Shown here: in pieces, positions 9,001-17,323 of the stretch
How positions within the stretch are numbered: position 1 is the first letter of the stretch
Layout: each line of letters starts with the position of its first letter
DNA from: Lysobacter niastensis
Lineage (GTDB): Bacteria > Pseudomonadota > Gammaproteobacteria > Xanthomonadales > Xanthomonadaceae
Direction: 5' to 3'
Assembly: GCF_015453285.1 (NCBI RefSeq)
Contig: NZ_JADLZT010000004.1
Coordinates: 124,001 to 188,000, forward strand
DNA length: 64,000 nucleotides
Notes under the pieces: model-generated
Told to the model about the DNA's origin: nothing
What the model saw: only the letters and a program-made list of their open reading frames with translations
The model's database searches: none
Translations under genes and position numbers: made by a program

Positions 9001-10555
9001 CAACCTGCTGAACCTGAACCTGCCGATCGAGCCGAACGGCCTGATCTACGAGGCGATGAACCGCACGGTCATCACCGGTGCGCGTCTGCGTCTGCTCGAT
9101 GCGGGCGGTGTTGCGGCTCTGCCTGCGAGCTGCTTCGCCGATCCGGCGCAGCAGGGCCAGGTCACGCAGCAGGGCGGTTACTACCGCTTCGATCTCAACT
9201 TCGCCGACGCGGCGTGTCCGTCCGGCGGCAGCTATGTGATCGAGGTGGTTCCGCCGTCGGCGGACTATCTGGCCGGAGCGTCGGGCCTGATTCCGCCGGC
9301 CACGAACACGAACACCGCGGCGTTCTCCGTGCCTGGCTGCCCGGCCAGTGCAAGCGATGCCGTGCCGGGCACGACCGAGCGCTGCGAGGTGCAGGTGTCG
9401 GAGCTTGCACCGCCGACCTCGGTGCCGGCGCGCTCGACCGGCACCACGTACTACCTGCACCTGCGCGTCGACGACACGTCCATGCCCGGCAGCAGCCAGG
9501 TTTTCAACAACCACATCCCGCTCGACCTCGATCTCGGCGAAGCGCTGGCCATCAGCAAGACCACGCCGATGAAGAACGTCGTGCGCGGCCAGCTGGTGCC
9601 CTACACGATCACGGTGCGCAACCTCTCGGGCTTGCCGCTGCGCGATGTGCGTGCCGTCGACTCCTACCCGGCGGGCTTCCGCTACGTGCCGGGTTCGGCG
9701 CGCATCGACAACGTGGCCGCGGAGCCAGAGCAGAACGGCCGCCAGCTCACTTGGAACGGCCTCGAGTTCGGCACCACCGACCAGCACGTGATCACGCTGC
9801 TGCTCGCCGTCGGTGCAGGCGTGGGCGAGGGCGAGTTCGTGAACCGCGCACGCGTCTGGAACGGGCTCTCCGATCGCCCGCTGTCTGGCGAAGCCACTGC
9901 CACCGTGCGCGTGGTGCCGGATCCGACCTTCGACTGCACCGACATCATCGGCAAGGTGTTCGATGACGCCAACCGCAACGGCCACCAGGACCAGGGCGAA
10001 GGCGGCATCGGCGGCGTGCGCCTGGTGAGTGCGCGTGGTCTCGCGGCGACGACCGACGCGAACGGCCGCTACCACCTGACGTGCGCCGTGGTGCCGAACG
10101 AAGACCGCGGCAGCAACTTCGTGCTGAAGCTGGACGACCGGACGCTGCCCAGCGGCTACCGTCCGTCCACCAAGCAGACGGTGATCGCGCGCGCCACGCG
10201 CGGCAAGGCGCTGAGCATCAACTTCGGTGCTTCGGTGTTCCGCGTGGTCAGCCTCGATCTCAGCGACGAGGTGTTCGAGCGTGGCGGCACCGGGCTGCGC
10301 CGCCACTGGCAGCCGCGCATGCAGACGCTGCTCGATGAACTGGTGAAGGAGCCGGCGGTACTGCGCCTGTCCTACCTGGCGGACCTCGAGGATCCGCAGC
10401 TGGTCGAAGCGCGCCTGGAAGCGATCAAGCAGCAGGTCACGCAGGCCTGGCCGTCGGCCGGCGCCAGCTATCCGCTCACCGTGGAGCAACAAACCTTCTG
10501 GCGACGCGGCGCGCCAGTGCAACGCCCTGCGGGCAACGAGGGGGCGAGCAAGTGA
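3089..10555 (+). CDS. Giant secreted DUF11-repeat surface protein with SdrD B-like domains
   Basis: This protein of about 2,488 residues starts at ATG 3089, behind GGAGTGAGG. A Sec signal peptide with a likely cut after AYA (residue 35) fits export. A unique N-terminal region (about 36-330) is followed by about eleven DUF11/isopeptide-type Ig modules (starts near 334, 504, 659, 797, 962, 1096, 1260, 1424, 1579, 1727 and 2152). Two SdrD B-like modules are near 1867 and 2286, with the Asp/Asn-rich pattern DANFNHAADAGE or DANRNGHQDQGE that suggests calcium binding. The last 150 residues are charged and alpha/beta-like. Modules 659-961 and 962-1259 look like a tandem duplication. There is no LPXTG or autotransporter barrel. 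The next gene overlaps its stop (GTGA), and that OmpA/barrel protein may anchor it. An adhesive surface fibre is the best guess. Confidence 0.88.
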   Translation: MGLGFARKTGAGKSWIRIQLCAFLVLFGMAFGAYAEDCVADFGGVVDGNVVNPAPSQLTIDGNCIIRNFQQPNPLDTNISFFTQPGQTDQRWLVVFDNVDFTQGNIACDATHEHRIWFVNGSLHRVRPNCQNFLVPVESINKRGPSYAAVGVPFTYRLMIPVLIDPSTGTVVLDGASQNDLHGITLYDNLGANPATVYVNGLDDNDPSTPPVQLPVEIPGTGVDLSLVGTPSVRWCVDLSCNTLGAAVNPNIVASPNGLIKFEFDPNFILPQGGKIAIDVTVVLDDNSSSNTLGKSFVNTAIWQFGRLIKGTFYNPLPGENGISNPTVIAGPNLVVNKTGTAVLGGPTLNLGEWGDFKVDAVNTGQFDAWNVTLLDRLPDGPNGGMCDMTPQVTSVQLGGTALTQGVHYTLSYTGAPTCELSLTLLDAAGPVAPGQHLVLDYRTKLDADTQNGTAMTNVAGATRWFNDDSGNPARVEVTRVLTDGTVGTDDHEDAHSLAVLLSGYFYEKTVRNVTSGDNPAITAAPGDVLHYTLRLQATDAAFADVMFRDQLPPDFVPGSLVFTSLPGGAVNNSNPATGLIDIRGLDVPVGGEVRVEFNVTLLSTLTNGHMVINQAQLLGSAEEFLADSDDPNVNGQADPDPTVDDEDPTRVRIGAPPSPPTKALISPATGEATIGEELVYRIAVPGQPRSSPMHDVQVTDVLNANLEYVSATVTVGGVVNGPGVVNSSTASQLDVAIDQVPTGQQAFVDVRVRVRNVLGAQQGVDVGNTASFTYSETDGGAREPALTTNQVFFNIVEPTVTIAKVADRATAAANDIIRYTVTLNAASGTDASGVFDVSVTDTLGAGLQYAGNPVVTGAGNTIGVPVVTGDGSAGAPQTLVWSLADGNADIDIAEGASIQVSYDVRVLGSVLADQDLTNTAVARWTGIDGANAAERTGADGLGQLNDYVTAPVSTTVTTPGARPSKQLASPTTGTATIGQDVTYTIMVPSAPSSIALFDVAVIDALDANLELVGVTVTGVAGATTGTSTASQMNVSIPQIPAGQQATIELRARVRNVLSAQQGVQVSNTVSYAYATSPGGTTVTPLVSPPAMFTIVEPNVAVAKTGDRTGVRGGDVVRYTVTLTAAADATASDAFELRLVDRLASGLEYVGNPTVTGTGNSIAAPLVTGDGSAGNPYVLTWGAAAGNATINVAKGASVQVSYDVRVRNGVPALTTLANSVYADWTSLAGSSAFERNGAGCPAVTAPNDYCAGPASHAVLTDPPRLNFSKTVVSATPAHPGDVVRYRLQLTSLSDVSAAGISLVDELDALNDPAKFVPGTLAIVSALPAGAVNNSNASGGAKGTGRIDIGNLTIGAAGSGSETVVVEYTVQLVPVIANGTVVLNQARAQFGSTLLALSDDPTVNGQANPDVSGDEDPTRLPIESAPKLVVEKVSTYLGADPNVLMAGDTLRYTITVRNIGNDHAHGVTLRDLVPANTTYVAGSTTLNGAPVADGTNGSPLINGISIKSPAEPTAGVVRADIPADAAANVATITFNVTVGTNVADGTVIANQGFVTGNSEVPSDDPRTPVVNDPTRDVVGNAPLLYAEKAVVLRIDGGSPGVVDPLDTLRYTILIHNTGKAPATQVVLRDNVPQHTSWVANSLTLNGQPVGQPDGGVSPLIAGIDVGTLNPGQVAVVQFEVQVNAGTAGGTLISNQATATSAGLPPLLTDGDGNPSTGPEPTVVVVGAAQMLTINKQVAAVGGGAALPGAELEYVVIVRNISTVPATLVRIVDDLAASASGQLAYVNGSATLNGSSAGITVTGATIVADYSASHGDLAPGASATLRFRATLASGLASGTRVTNTGVVSWNDPANTASASVAFDVGGMIGVGVLSGRAWHDANFNHAADAGERVLAGWSVQLYRNGQLERTTTTDANGDWQIAGVAPNSASSDALEMRFTAPGATASTAKLGYAHSVFGNDLQRIHAIAVQPGSNLLNLNLPIEPNGLIYEAMNRTVITGARLRLLDAGGVAALPASCFADPAQQGQVTQQGGYYRFDLNFADAACPSGGSYVIEVVPPSADYLAGASGLIPPATNTNTAAFSVPGCPASASDAVPGTTERCEVQVSELAPPTSVPARSTGTTYYLHLRVDDTSMPGSSQVFNNHIPLDLDLGEALAISKTTPMKNVVRGQLVPYTITVRNLSGLPLRDVRAVDSYPAGFRYVPGSARIDNVAAEPEQNGRQLTWNGLEFGTTDQHVITLLLAVGAGVGEGEFVNRARVWNGLSDRPLSGEATATVRVVPDPTFDCTDIIGKVFDDANRNGHQDQGEGGIGGVRLVSARGLAATTDANGRYHLTCAVVPNEDRGSNFVLKLDDRTLPSGYRPSTKQTVIARATRGKALSINFGASVFRVVSLDLSDEVFERGGTGLRRHWQPRMQTLLDELVKEPAVLRLSYLADLEDPQLVEARLEAIKQQVTQAWPSAGASYPLTVEQQTFWRRGAPVQRPAGNEGASK

Positions 10556-13500
10556 AGACCAGGCCGAAGAAAACCATGTCGACGAAAAGCATTCGACTGC
10601 CGCTGCTGGCCCTGGGCCTGATGACCGCGACGGCGCTGGCACAGACGGCCAGCGAGCCGGTCGCGAATGTCCAGGGTACGAACGACCTCGCCACCAAGGA
10701 CGTGCCGATGGGCGCGTCCGTCGAGCGCCACCTGCCCGGTGACCAGGAGTTCCATCCGCTCGCGCGCGATCCGAGCGTGCTGCAGAACGTGGGTGGCGAC
10801 CGCGTGGAGAAGCAGCAGGTCGACGGGCAGGTAATGGAGACCGTCAAGCTGAGCGGCATCATCGCGCCGCTGCATTTCGATTCGGGTGCGATCAGGATCC
10901 GAGACGAGGACATCGAGAAGATCCGGCGCGCGATGGAGTCGGTGCGCGGCAAGGCCAACGTGCGCCTGCACCTGATCGGCCATGCCGACAACCAGCGCCT
11001 GTCGCCCGAACTGACCGCGCGCTATGGCGACAACCAGGGCCTGTCGCGCGAACGTGCCGGCGAAGTGGCGGAACTGCTGCAGCGGGCGCTGACACTGCCG
11101 CCGGAGGCGATCGCCTACGAGGGCATGGGCGATACCCGGCCGGTGGCGACGAATGCGACCGATGCAGGCCGCGGACGTAACCGTCGCGTGGAAGTGGAAG
11201 TCTGGTACGACGAACCCCGTGCCGCCACGACCGAGAAGGATGTACTGGTCAAGGAAGAGCTTCGGCAGATCAAGGTCTGCCGCGTGCAGGAGCTCTGCCT
11301 GATGCAGTTCAAGGAAGGCAATGCCCGCCGCACCCGGGTGAACAACCTGGTGTCCGCACTGCACTACGGCGAGGAAGGCGTGGAGGTCACGCCGGCGTTC
11401 GTCGAGCAGGTGCGCAAGGCGTTCGCCAACCTGGAAGGCAAGCAGAACGTGACCGCCCGATTCGTCGGCTACGCCGATGACATGGCCTTGTCGGATCGCA
11501 ACGCGCGCATCTACGGTGATGCGGTCGCTTTGTCGAAGGCGCGCGCGCATCGCGCTGCCCTCGCGGTACAGGAGGCACTGCGCTTGCCTGCCGCTGCCGT
11601 GCAGAGCGACGGCCGCGGCGCCACGACGTTCCTCGCACCTAACGACACGGCGCAGGGGCGCGCGCTCAACCGCCGCATCGAAGTGCAGTTCTGGTACGAC
11701 GACCGGCTGCAGGAACTGCCCGAAGGGCCGCAGATGTGCCCGGCCGACGAGGGCAAGGAGATCGTCACCCGCATCCACCAGCCGTCGGGAGGCCCGATTC
11801 CGATGCTGATGCTCGAGAAGGGCGAGGCCATCGTCCCCGATGGCTTCACCGACCGCCTGCGCAGTGCACTGGACGAAGTCAAGGATCGCGACAACGCGCG
11901 TCTGCGCTTCATCGGCTACACCGGCAACGAGCGCCTCGACCGCCGCACCACCGCCGTGTACGAGGACGACATCGGACTGTCCGCGGCGCGTGCCGGCCGC
12001 GCGATGGCATCCATCCGCAGCCAGATGCAGCTCGCTTCGGAGCAGGTCGAGCACGAGGGCCGCGGTTTCGTGCAGTCCGCCGACCTGCCGAACGAGGGCT
12101 TCACTCAGGGCACGGATTCCTACATCGAAGTGCAGGTGGTGTACGACGAGGCCGTGGTGCGCGACGACCTGGAGGGCGTGGACATCACGCGGCTCACCCG
12201 CGAGCTGGCGCCGGCCAACGCTTTCGGCCTCAACTCCATGCACATCTCGGTGGACGGCCAGCCCCTCGATGATCCGGGCCGCAGCTCCGCCGACGTGCAG
12301 CGATGCACCGACGTGGCACTGGACCAGGCCGGTATCCGCTTCCAGTTCGACGGTTTGACCGCCGAGCCGCGCCTGTCGGTGTCGGCCTCGCCGCAGGTGG
12401 CGGTGGCAGGCGAGCCGGTGCGCTTCCGGATGTACTCGAACTACACCGGCTTCATCCAGCGCGCCGAGGTGCGCATCCACGAGAAGGATCAGTCCACGCA
12501 GGCCACTCCGCTGGCCATCGTGGCGCTGGACGCCAACGGCGAGGGCGAGGGCGAGTGGCAGCCTGGCATCGGCGACATTCCGGCCGCCGGCCGCGAACTG
12601 AAGTACGTGCTGCGCGCCTACGACGAACAGGGCCGGTTCGACGAGACCAACCTGCGTCCGTTGTGGCTGGTCAACGCCAACGGCGATGGCAGCGCCGCGG
12701 AAATTCCGGCGACTGCACCTGACCAGGGCGCACCGCCGCTGGCCGGCTATGGCGAGAGCAGCATCGCGCGCCGCAACATCCGCATCGGTGCCAATACCGT
12801 CGCGGTGCGTGGCGGCGGCATTCCGGACGGACACACCGTGTGGGTGGCGGGCCGGCCGGTGCCAGTCGACGCCAACGGCGACTTCATCTCCGAGGAGATC
12901 CTTCCCGACGGCCTGCACACCGTGGAGGTGGCGGTGCTCGACGCGGAGGGCAACGGCCAGCTTTACCTGCGCGACCTGGAACTCCGTCAGCGTGACCGCT
13001 TCTTCGTCGGCATCGCCGACGTGACCGCGGTCGACGATCGCACCACCGGCCCGGCCGACATGCTGGAAGGCGAGAACACGGCCTTCGAACGCAGCTCGTC
13101 GTTCTATGGCCGCCTGGCGTTCTTCGGCACCGAGAAGTTCGGCAATGGCTGGCGACTGACCGCCAGTGCCGACACGCGCGAGGGTCCGGTGGAGGACATC
13201 TTCGGCAACCTTCTCGACAAGGCCCCGGACGCGCTGTTCCGCCGCATCGACCCCGACTACCACTATCCGACCTTCGGCGATGACGGCATCGTCGAGGAGA
13301 TGGCGCCGACGCTGGGCAAGTTCTACGTGCGTGCCGAGCGTGGCGACGACTACGCGATGTGGGGCAACTTCCTCACCGACTATGCGGACAACGAACTGGC
13401 CCAGGTCGACCGCGGGCTTTACGGTGCCAACGCGGAGTGGAAGGCCGATGCGACCACGGCGTTCGGCGAACGCCGCGCCAGCGTCGGTGCCTTCGCCGCC

Positions 13501-15690
13501 GAGCCCGGCACGATCGCGGGCCGCGACGAGTTCCGTGGCACCGGTGGTTCGCTGTTCTACCTGCGCAACCAGGACATTCTCAGCGGCTCCGAGCGCCTGC
13601 GCATCGAAATGCGCGACAAGGACTCGCAACTGGTCACCGGTACCGTGGACCTGCGCCCGGGCCTGGATTACGACGTCGACTACCTGCAGGGCCGCATCCT
13701 GCTTTCCGAGCCGCTGTCGTCCACCGGCAGCGACAACATGCTGGTGCGCAGCGGCGGACTCTCCGGAGACGAGGCCTGGCTGGTCGCGCGCTACGAGTAC
13801 GCGCCGGGATTCGATGAGATCGACACGCTGACGTCCGGCGGCCAGGCCCATGTCTGGATCAACGACCATGTCGGCCTCGGTCTTACCGGCAGCCACAGCA
13901 GCGGTGATGTCGAGGACAACAGCATGCTCGGCGCGGACCTCACGCTCCGCAAGAGCGCCGACACCTGGCTGAAGCTGCAGAGCGGCCGCACCAAGGGTCT
14001 CGCGTCGCATTCGCTGTTCTCGAACGACGGCGGTTTCGAGTTCACCGGTACCGACCCGACGGGATTCAACGACGCGGAGGCCAGCGGCTATCGCGCCGAC
14101 CTCAGCGCGGGCATCGGCGACCTCCTCAAGAACGGCAAGGGCCGCGTCACCCTGTATACGCAGGCACAGGATGCCGGTTACTCGGCGCCTGGCCTGGCGA
14201 CGCTGACCGACCGCACGTACTACGGCGGCACGCTGGACCTGCCGATCGGCGACAAGTTCAGCGTCATCGGCAAGGCGGACCATCGGGAGCAGAGTGCAGG
14301 CCTCACGCTCGAAGCGGCGGAGGTGAACGTCAAGTACCAGATGAACGATCGCTGGAACGTGGCTACCGGCGTGCGCAGCGACAAGCGCGACGACCAGCGC
14401 GCGGTGGTGCCGCTGACCCAGGAGCAGGGCGAGCGCACGGATGCGGTCGTGCACGTCGGTTACGACTCCACGAAGAAATGGAATGCGTGGGGCTTCGCCC
14501 AGCAGACCCTGTCGAAGAACGGCGATCGCCAGGACAACGGCAGGCTCGGCGCAGGTGCGGCGATGCGCATCGGCGAGAAGCTGCGCGTGGAGGCGGAGGC
14601 CTCGGCCGGCGACCTCGGCCCGGGCGGACGGCTGGGAACCAGCTACCTGGTATCGGACAAGACGAGCCTCTACCTGAACTACGCACTGGAGAACGAACGC
14701 GGCGACATCCTCGACGGCACCAACCTGAGCGGCACGCGCGGCAGCCTGGTCGGTGGCGTGAAGCGTCGCCTGTCGGACAGCAGCAGCGTCTATGCCGAAG
14801 AGCGCTACCAGGACGTCAATGAGGCCAGAGGCCTGACTCATGCCGCGGGCATGTCGCTGAACCTTGGCGACCGCTGGACGCTGGGCGCGAATGCCGAACT
14901 GGGCACCTTGCAGGACAGCGAGACCGCTGCCGAGACCGAACGTCGCGCGGGCGGCGTGCGCGTAGCCTACACCTTCGGTCCGACGCGGATCTCGAGCGGC
15001 ATCGAATACCGTGCCGATGACGCCGAGCGTCCCGACGCCACGCTCGTGGAACGCACGACCTGGCTGTTCCGCAACAACTTCAAATACCAGATGTCGGACG
15101 ACTGGCGTCTGGTCGGCAAGCTCGACCACTCGCTGAGCGAGAGTTCGCAGGGCCAGTTCTACGACGGTGAGTTCACCGAGGGCGTGGTGGGCTTCGGCTA
15201 CCGCCCGGTCCTCGACAATCGCCTGAACGCACTGGCCAAGTACACCTACTTCTACAACGTGCCCACCACCGACCAGGTGACGCTCACCGGTACGGCGGCG
15301 CAGTTCATCCAGAAGAGCCATATCGCCTCGCTGGATGCCACCTACGAACTGACCCCGTCGTGGTCGGTGGGTGGCAAGTACGCATACCGCCTGGGTTCGG
15401 TGAGCCTGGATCGCGAGACGCCCGAGTTCTTCGACAACCGCGCGCAGCTGGTGATCCTTCGTACCGACCTGCGCCTGTTTGAGAAATGGGAAGGGCTGCT
15501 GGAGGCTCGCAGGCTGCACCTGCCGGATCTGGATGAGTCCCGCAGCGGCATGCTGCTCGGCGTGTACCGCTACTTCGGCGACAACGTGAAGGCCGGCGTG
15601 GGCTACAACTTCACCGATTTCTCGGAGAACCTGACCGACCTGAGCTACCGCCATCGCGGCGTGTTCGTGAACGTCGTCGGCGCGATGTAG
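10552..15690 (+). CDS. Large outer-membrane protein: three OmpA-like domains plus beta-barrel
   Basis: This is 1,712 residues from GTG 10552, which overlaps the previous stop and has a strong GAGGGGGCGAG site; ATG 10576 is an alternative. The signal peptide ends near ATALA-QT. Three OmpA-C-like domains follow at about 95-225, 245-385 and 400-535, each with the pattern IGHAD or VGYADD/IGYTGN and a closing RRxEVxxWYDD-like strand. An Ig-like, extracellular-type region (about 600-830) comes next. From about 840 to the end the sequence alternates as in outer-membrane beta-strands, with many aromatic girdle residues. Family knowledge: OmpA-C domains bind peptidoglycan. The presumed role is to anchor or export the giant DUF11 protein and possibly to contact the AgmX-like transducer. 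Confidence 0.85.
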   Translation: MKTRPKKTMSTKSIRLPLLALGLMTATALAQTASEPVANVQGTNDLATKDVPMGASVERHLPGDQEFHPLARDPSVLQNVGGDRVEKQQVDGQVMETVKLSGIIAPLHFDSGAIRIRDEDIEKIRRAMESVRGKANVRLHLIGHADNQRLSPELTARYGDNQGLSRERAGEVAELLQRALTLPPEAIAYEGMGDTRPVATNATDAGRGRNRRVEVEVWYDEPRAATTEKDVLVKEELRQIKVCRVQELCLMQFKEGNARRTRVNNLVSALHYGEEGVEVTPAFVEQVRKAFANLEGKQNVTARFVGYADDMALSDRNARIYGDAVALSKARAHRAALAVQEALRLPAAAVQSDGRGATTFLAPNDTAQGRALNRRIEVQFWYDDRLQELPEGPQMCPADEGKEIVTRIHQPSGGPIPMLMLEKGEAIVPDGFTDRLRSALDEVKDRDNARLRFIGYTGNERLDRRTTAVYEDDIGLSAARAGRAMASIRSQMQLASEQVEHEGRGFVQSADLPNEGFTQGTDSYIEVQVVYDEAVVRDDLEGVDITRLTRELAPANAFGLNSMHISVDGQPLDDPGRSSADVQRCTDVALDQAGIRFQFDGLTAEPRLSVSASPQVAVAGEPVRFRMYSNYTGFIQRAEVRIHEKDQSTQATPLAIVALDANGEGEGEWQPGIGDIPAAGRELKYVLRAYDEQGRFDETNLRPLWLVNANGDGSAAEIPATAPDQGAPPLAGYGESSIARRNIRIGANTVAVRGGGIPDGHTVWVAGRPVPVDANGDFISEEILPDGLHTVEVAVLDAEGNGQLYLRDLELRQRDRFFVGIADVTAVDDRTTGPADMLEGENTAFERSSSFYGRLAFFGTEKFGNGWRLTASADTREGPVEDIFGNLLDKAPDALFRRIDPDYHYPTFGDDGIVEEMAPTLGKFYVRAERGDDYAMWGNFLTDYADNELAQVDRGLYGANAEWKADATTAFGERRASVGAFAAEPGTIAGRDEFRGTGGSLFYLRNQDILSGSERLRIEMRDKDSQLVTGTVDLRPGLDYDVDYLQGRILLSEPLSSTGSDNMLVRSGGLSGDEAWLVARYEYAPGFDEIDTLTSGGQAHVWINDHVGLGLTGSHSSGDVEDNSMLGADLTLRKSADTWLKLQSGRTKGLASHSLFSNDGGFEFTGTDPTGFNDAEASGYRADLSAGIGDLLKNGKGRVTLYTQAQDAGYSAPGLATLTDRTYYGGTLDLPIGDKFSVIGKADHREQSAGLTLEAAEVNVKYQMNDRWNVATGVRSDKRDDQRAVVPLTQEQGERTDAVVHVGYDSTKKWNAWGFAQQTLSKNGDRQDNGRLGAGAAMRIGEKLRVEAEASAGDLGPGGRLGTSYLVSDKTSLYLNYALENERGDILDGTNLSGTRGSLVGGVKRRLSDSSSVYAEERYQDVNEARGLTHAAGMSLNLGDRWTLGANAELGTLQDSETAAETERRAGGVRVAYTFGPTRISSGIEYRADDAERPDATLVERTTWLFRNNFKYQMSDDWRLVGKLDHSLSESSQGQFYDGEFTEGVVGFGYRPVLDNRLNALAKYTYFYNVPTTDQVTLTGTAAQFIQKSHIASLDATYELTPSWSVGGKYAYRLGSVSLDRETPEFFDNRAQLVILRTDLRLFEKWEGLLEARRLHLPDLDESRSGMLLGVYRYFGDNVKAGVGYNFTDFSENLTDLSYRHRGVFVNVVGAM

Positions 15691-16171
15691 CGCCGACGAG
15701 CCGGGGCGTCGAGTGAAGACCACGGTTCCGTTTCACGCCTGCACTTGGGCGCCTGACGGGTGGGGCCGATCGCTATCGCGCCGGATTGCCTGCAGGAGGC
15801 AACCCGGAATCTGCTCGCATCGGAAGCAGAACGCGATGGTCAGTCGGCGGGCTTCGCCTGTTTGACCCATCGCCTGGTCGCCGTCAGCCAGATGAGTGTG
15901 AACGATCTTGCCAAGCGTTCCCACGCGGACGGCTCCTGGGCCTTGGGCGGGAACTCCACGACATCTTCGAACAACGACGCTTCGCGCTTCTTCATGTCCA
16001 CACCCCGGTGGGTGGCCCCCCCCCGCACTTTGAACAACGCCGAACGCCCCGGACAGCGGCAACGGCGCTGGAGGGCTGCCACCCCGGTCGAACCTGGGCG
16101 CACTGCCGCTTTGGCCGGAGGGGTTCGCCGGTGATAACTGGGGAAATACGAGGCGTCTTTCGCGCCGAACT
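15691..16171. other. Intergenic region between convergent genes
   Basis: This is 481 bp between the OmpA-type gene and the minus-strand flavoprotein. Apart from the putative 51-residue frame listed separately I see no gene, no clear T-tailed terminator and no repeat. A weak CGACG/CGTCG inverted repeat lies just after the OmpA stop. Confidence 0.5.
15840..15995 (-). CDS. Putative small protein, 51 residues
   Basis: A short minus-strand frame has ATG at 15995 and TGA at 15840, with a G-rich stretch (GGGGTGTGG) just upstream. The product begins MKKREASLFEDVVEF and has a Trp/Arg-rich tail with one amphipathic or weakly hydrophobic stretch. It is the only plausible gene in the 480 bp between the OmpA gene and the oxidase. 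I do not recognise it; codon use is acceptable, but the evidence is thin. Confidence 0.35.
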   Translation of the reverse strand: MKKREASLFEDVVEFPPKAQEPSAWERLARSFTLIWLTATRRWVKQAKPAD

Positions 16172-17323
16172 TCAGTGAACCTCGCGCTTCTGCACGTCCT
16201 GCTTCGTGGCCAGGCTGAAGCGTGGCTCGGGCGGCGCATCCTCGAGCATGCGCTCGACCAGATGCGCCCCTACCGCTGGTCCGTGCTTGAAGCCGTGGCC
16301 GGAGCCTCCGCCGGCGATCCAGACGTTGTCGAACGCCGGATGGCGGTCGATGACGAAGTCGCCATTCCATGTGTTCTCGTATTGGCAGACCTCGGCAGCG
16401 ACCAGCGGTGCCGCAGCCAACGCGGGAAAGCGCCGGGCCAGGAACTCGCGAGCGTGCTCAATCCGGGCCGGGCTGGGCAGACGCTCGAGCGTGTCGGGAT
16501 CGACGGCTTCGCCGTGCGCATCGTGGGCGAGCTTGAAGCCACGACCGTCGACATCGGGAATTCCGTAGTAGTCGAACTTGAAATCGAGCCAGGTCGGCAG
16601 CGTGGGCGAGGAGAAGCGGCGGTCGCCCGGAGCGGTACCGAAATAGAGCACTTCCTGGCGCGTGGGAAAGATGCGCCCGCCGAGCACGTCTGGCAGAACG
16701 CGGCCCAGCCACGGACCGCATGCAAACACGAAGCGGTCGGCGCGGATCGCTTCGCCCGCATGGGTCCTGATTTCCGCAAGATGCGTGTCGCCGAGCGGAG
16801 CATCGACCGCGGCGATGCAAAGCTCGGCCCCGGCTCGCAGGTTGTCCTCCACGACGGCCTGCACGGCGCGACGCGCGAACAGTGCGCCGCTATCTGGCTC
16901 GAAGATGGCCGAGTAGTACGGCGGAACCACGATCTGCGGATAGCGCTGCGCGAGTTCGTAGTGATCGAGCACCTGGTGCCGGATGCCGTTCCTGGCCAGC
17001 ACTTCGACCGATTTCGCGGCTGACACGTCTTCGGCGGTGGCCAGCCACAGCACACCGGTTTCCCGGAACAGCCCGGGCTCCGCGATCCGTGCGAAAAAGT
17101 CCTTCCAGCCGAGCAACGACTGCTGCGACATACGGGTATAGATCTCGTCCGGCCCGTAAGCCATGCGGATCACCCGCGTTTCTCCACCGGAACTGGCGCG
17201 TGCGCTCGCCGGCCCATACTGGTCGACCATCAGCACCCGCTGACCGGCACGCAACAGATGCCAGGCGGTCCATGCGCCGAACACGCCAGCGCCAACCACC
17301 ACGGCGTCGTAGGTTTTGCTCAT
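16172..17323 (-). CDS. Monomeric sarcosine oxidase-like FAD-dependent oxidoreductase
   Basis: This is a 383-residue flavoprotein of the DAO/MSOX family. The N-terminal dinucleotide fold carries GAGVFGAW (residues 11-18) and the acidic end of beta-2. The region around Cys313 (EVCQYENT) matches the place where monomeric sarcosine oxidase and N-methyltryptophan oxidase bind FAD covalently. The C-terminal GGGSGHGFKHGPAVG contains the His-Gly-Phe-Lys signature of the active site. Length matches the family (about 385). The expected reaction is oxidative demethylation of an N-methyl amino acid with release of H2O2; sarcosine and N-methyltryptophan cannot be told apart. It stands alone, with the adjoining genes on the opposite strand. 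Confidence 0.88.
   Translation of the reverse strand: MSKTYDAVVVGAGVFGAWTAWHLLRAGQRVLMVDQYGPASARASSGGETRVIRMAYGPDEIYTRMSQQSLLGWKDFFARIAEPGLFRETGVLWLATAEDVSAAKSVEVLARNGIRHQVLDHYELAQRYPQIVVPPYYSAIFEPDSGALFARRAVQAVVEDNLRAGAELCIAAVDAPLGDTHLAEIRTHAGEAIRADRFVFACGPWLGRVLPDVLGGRIFPTRQEVLYFGTAPGDRRFSSPTLPTWLDFKFDYYGIPDVDGRGFKLAHDAHGEAVDPDTLERLPSPARIEHAREFLARRFPALAAAPLVAAEVCQYENTWNGDFVIDRHPAFDNVWIAGGGSGHGFKHGPAVGAHLVERMLEDAPPEPRFSLATKQDVQKREVH

Noticed and set aside
3803-15723. Very long open frames on the minus strand opposite the DUF11 and OmpA genes (about 2,279 and 1,751 codons)
   Set aside because: They lie wholly antisense to well-supported genes; in GC-rich codon bias the opposite frame lacks stops. 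Composition is Arg/His/Gly/Ala-rich without domains, and no start signals are seen.
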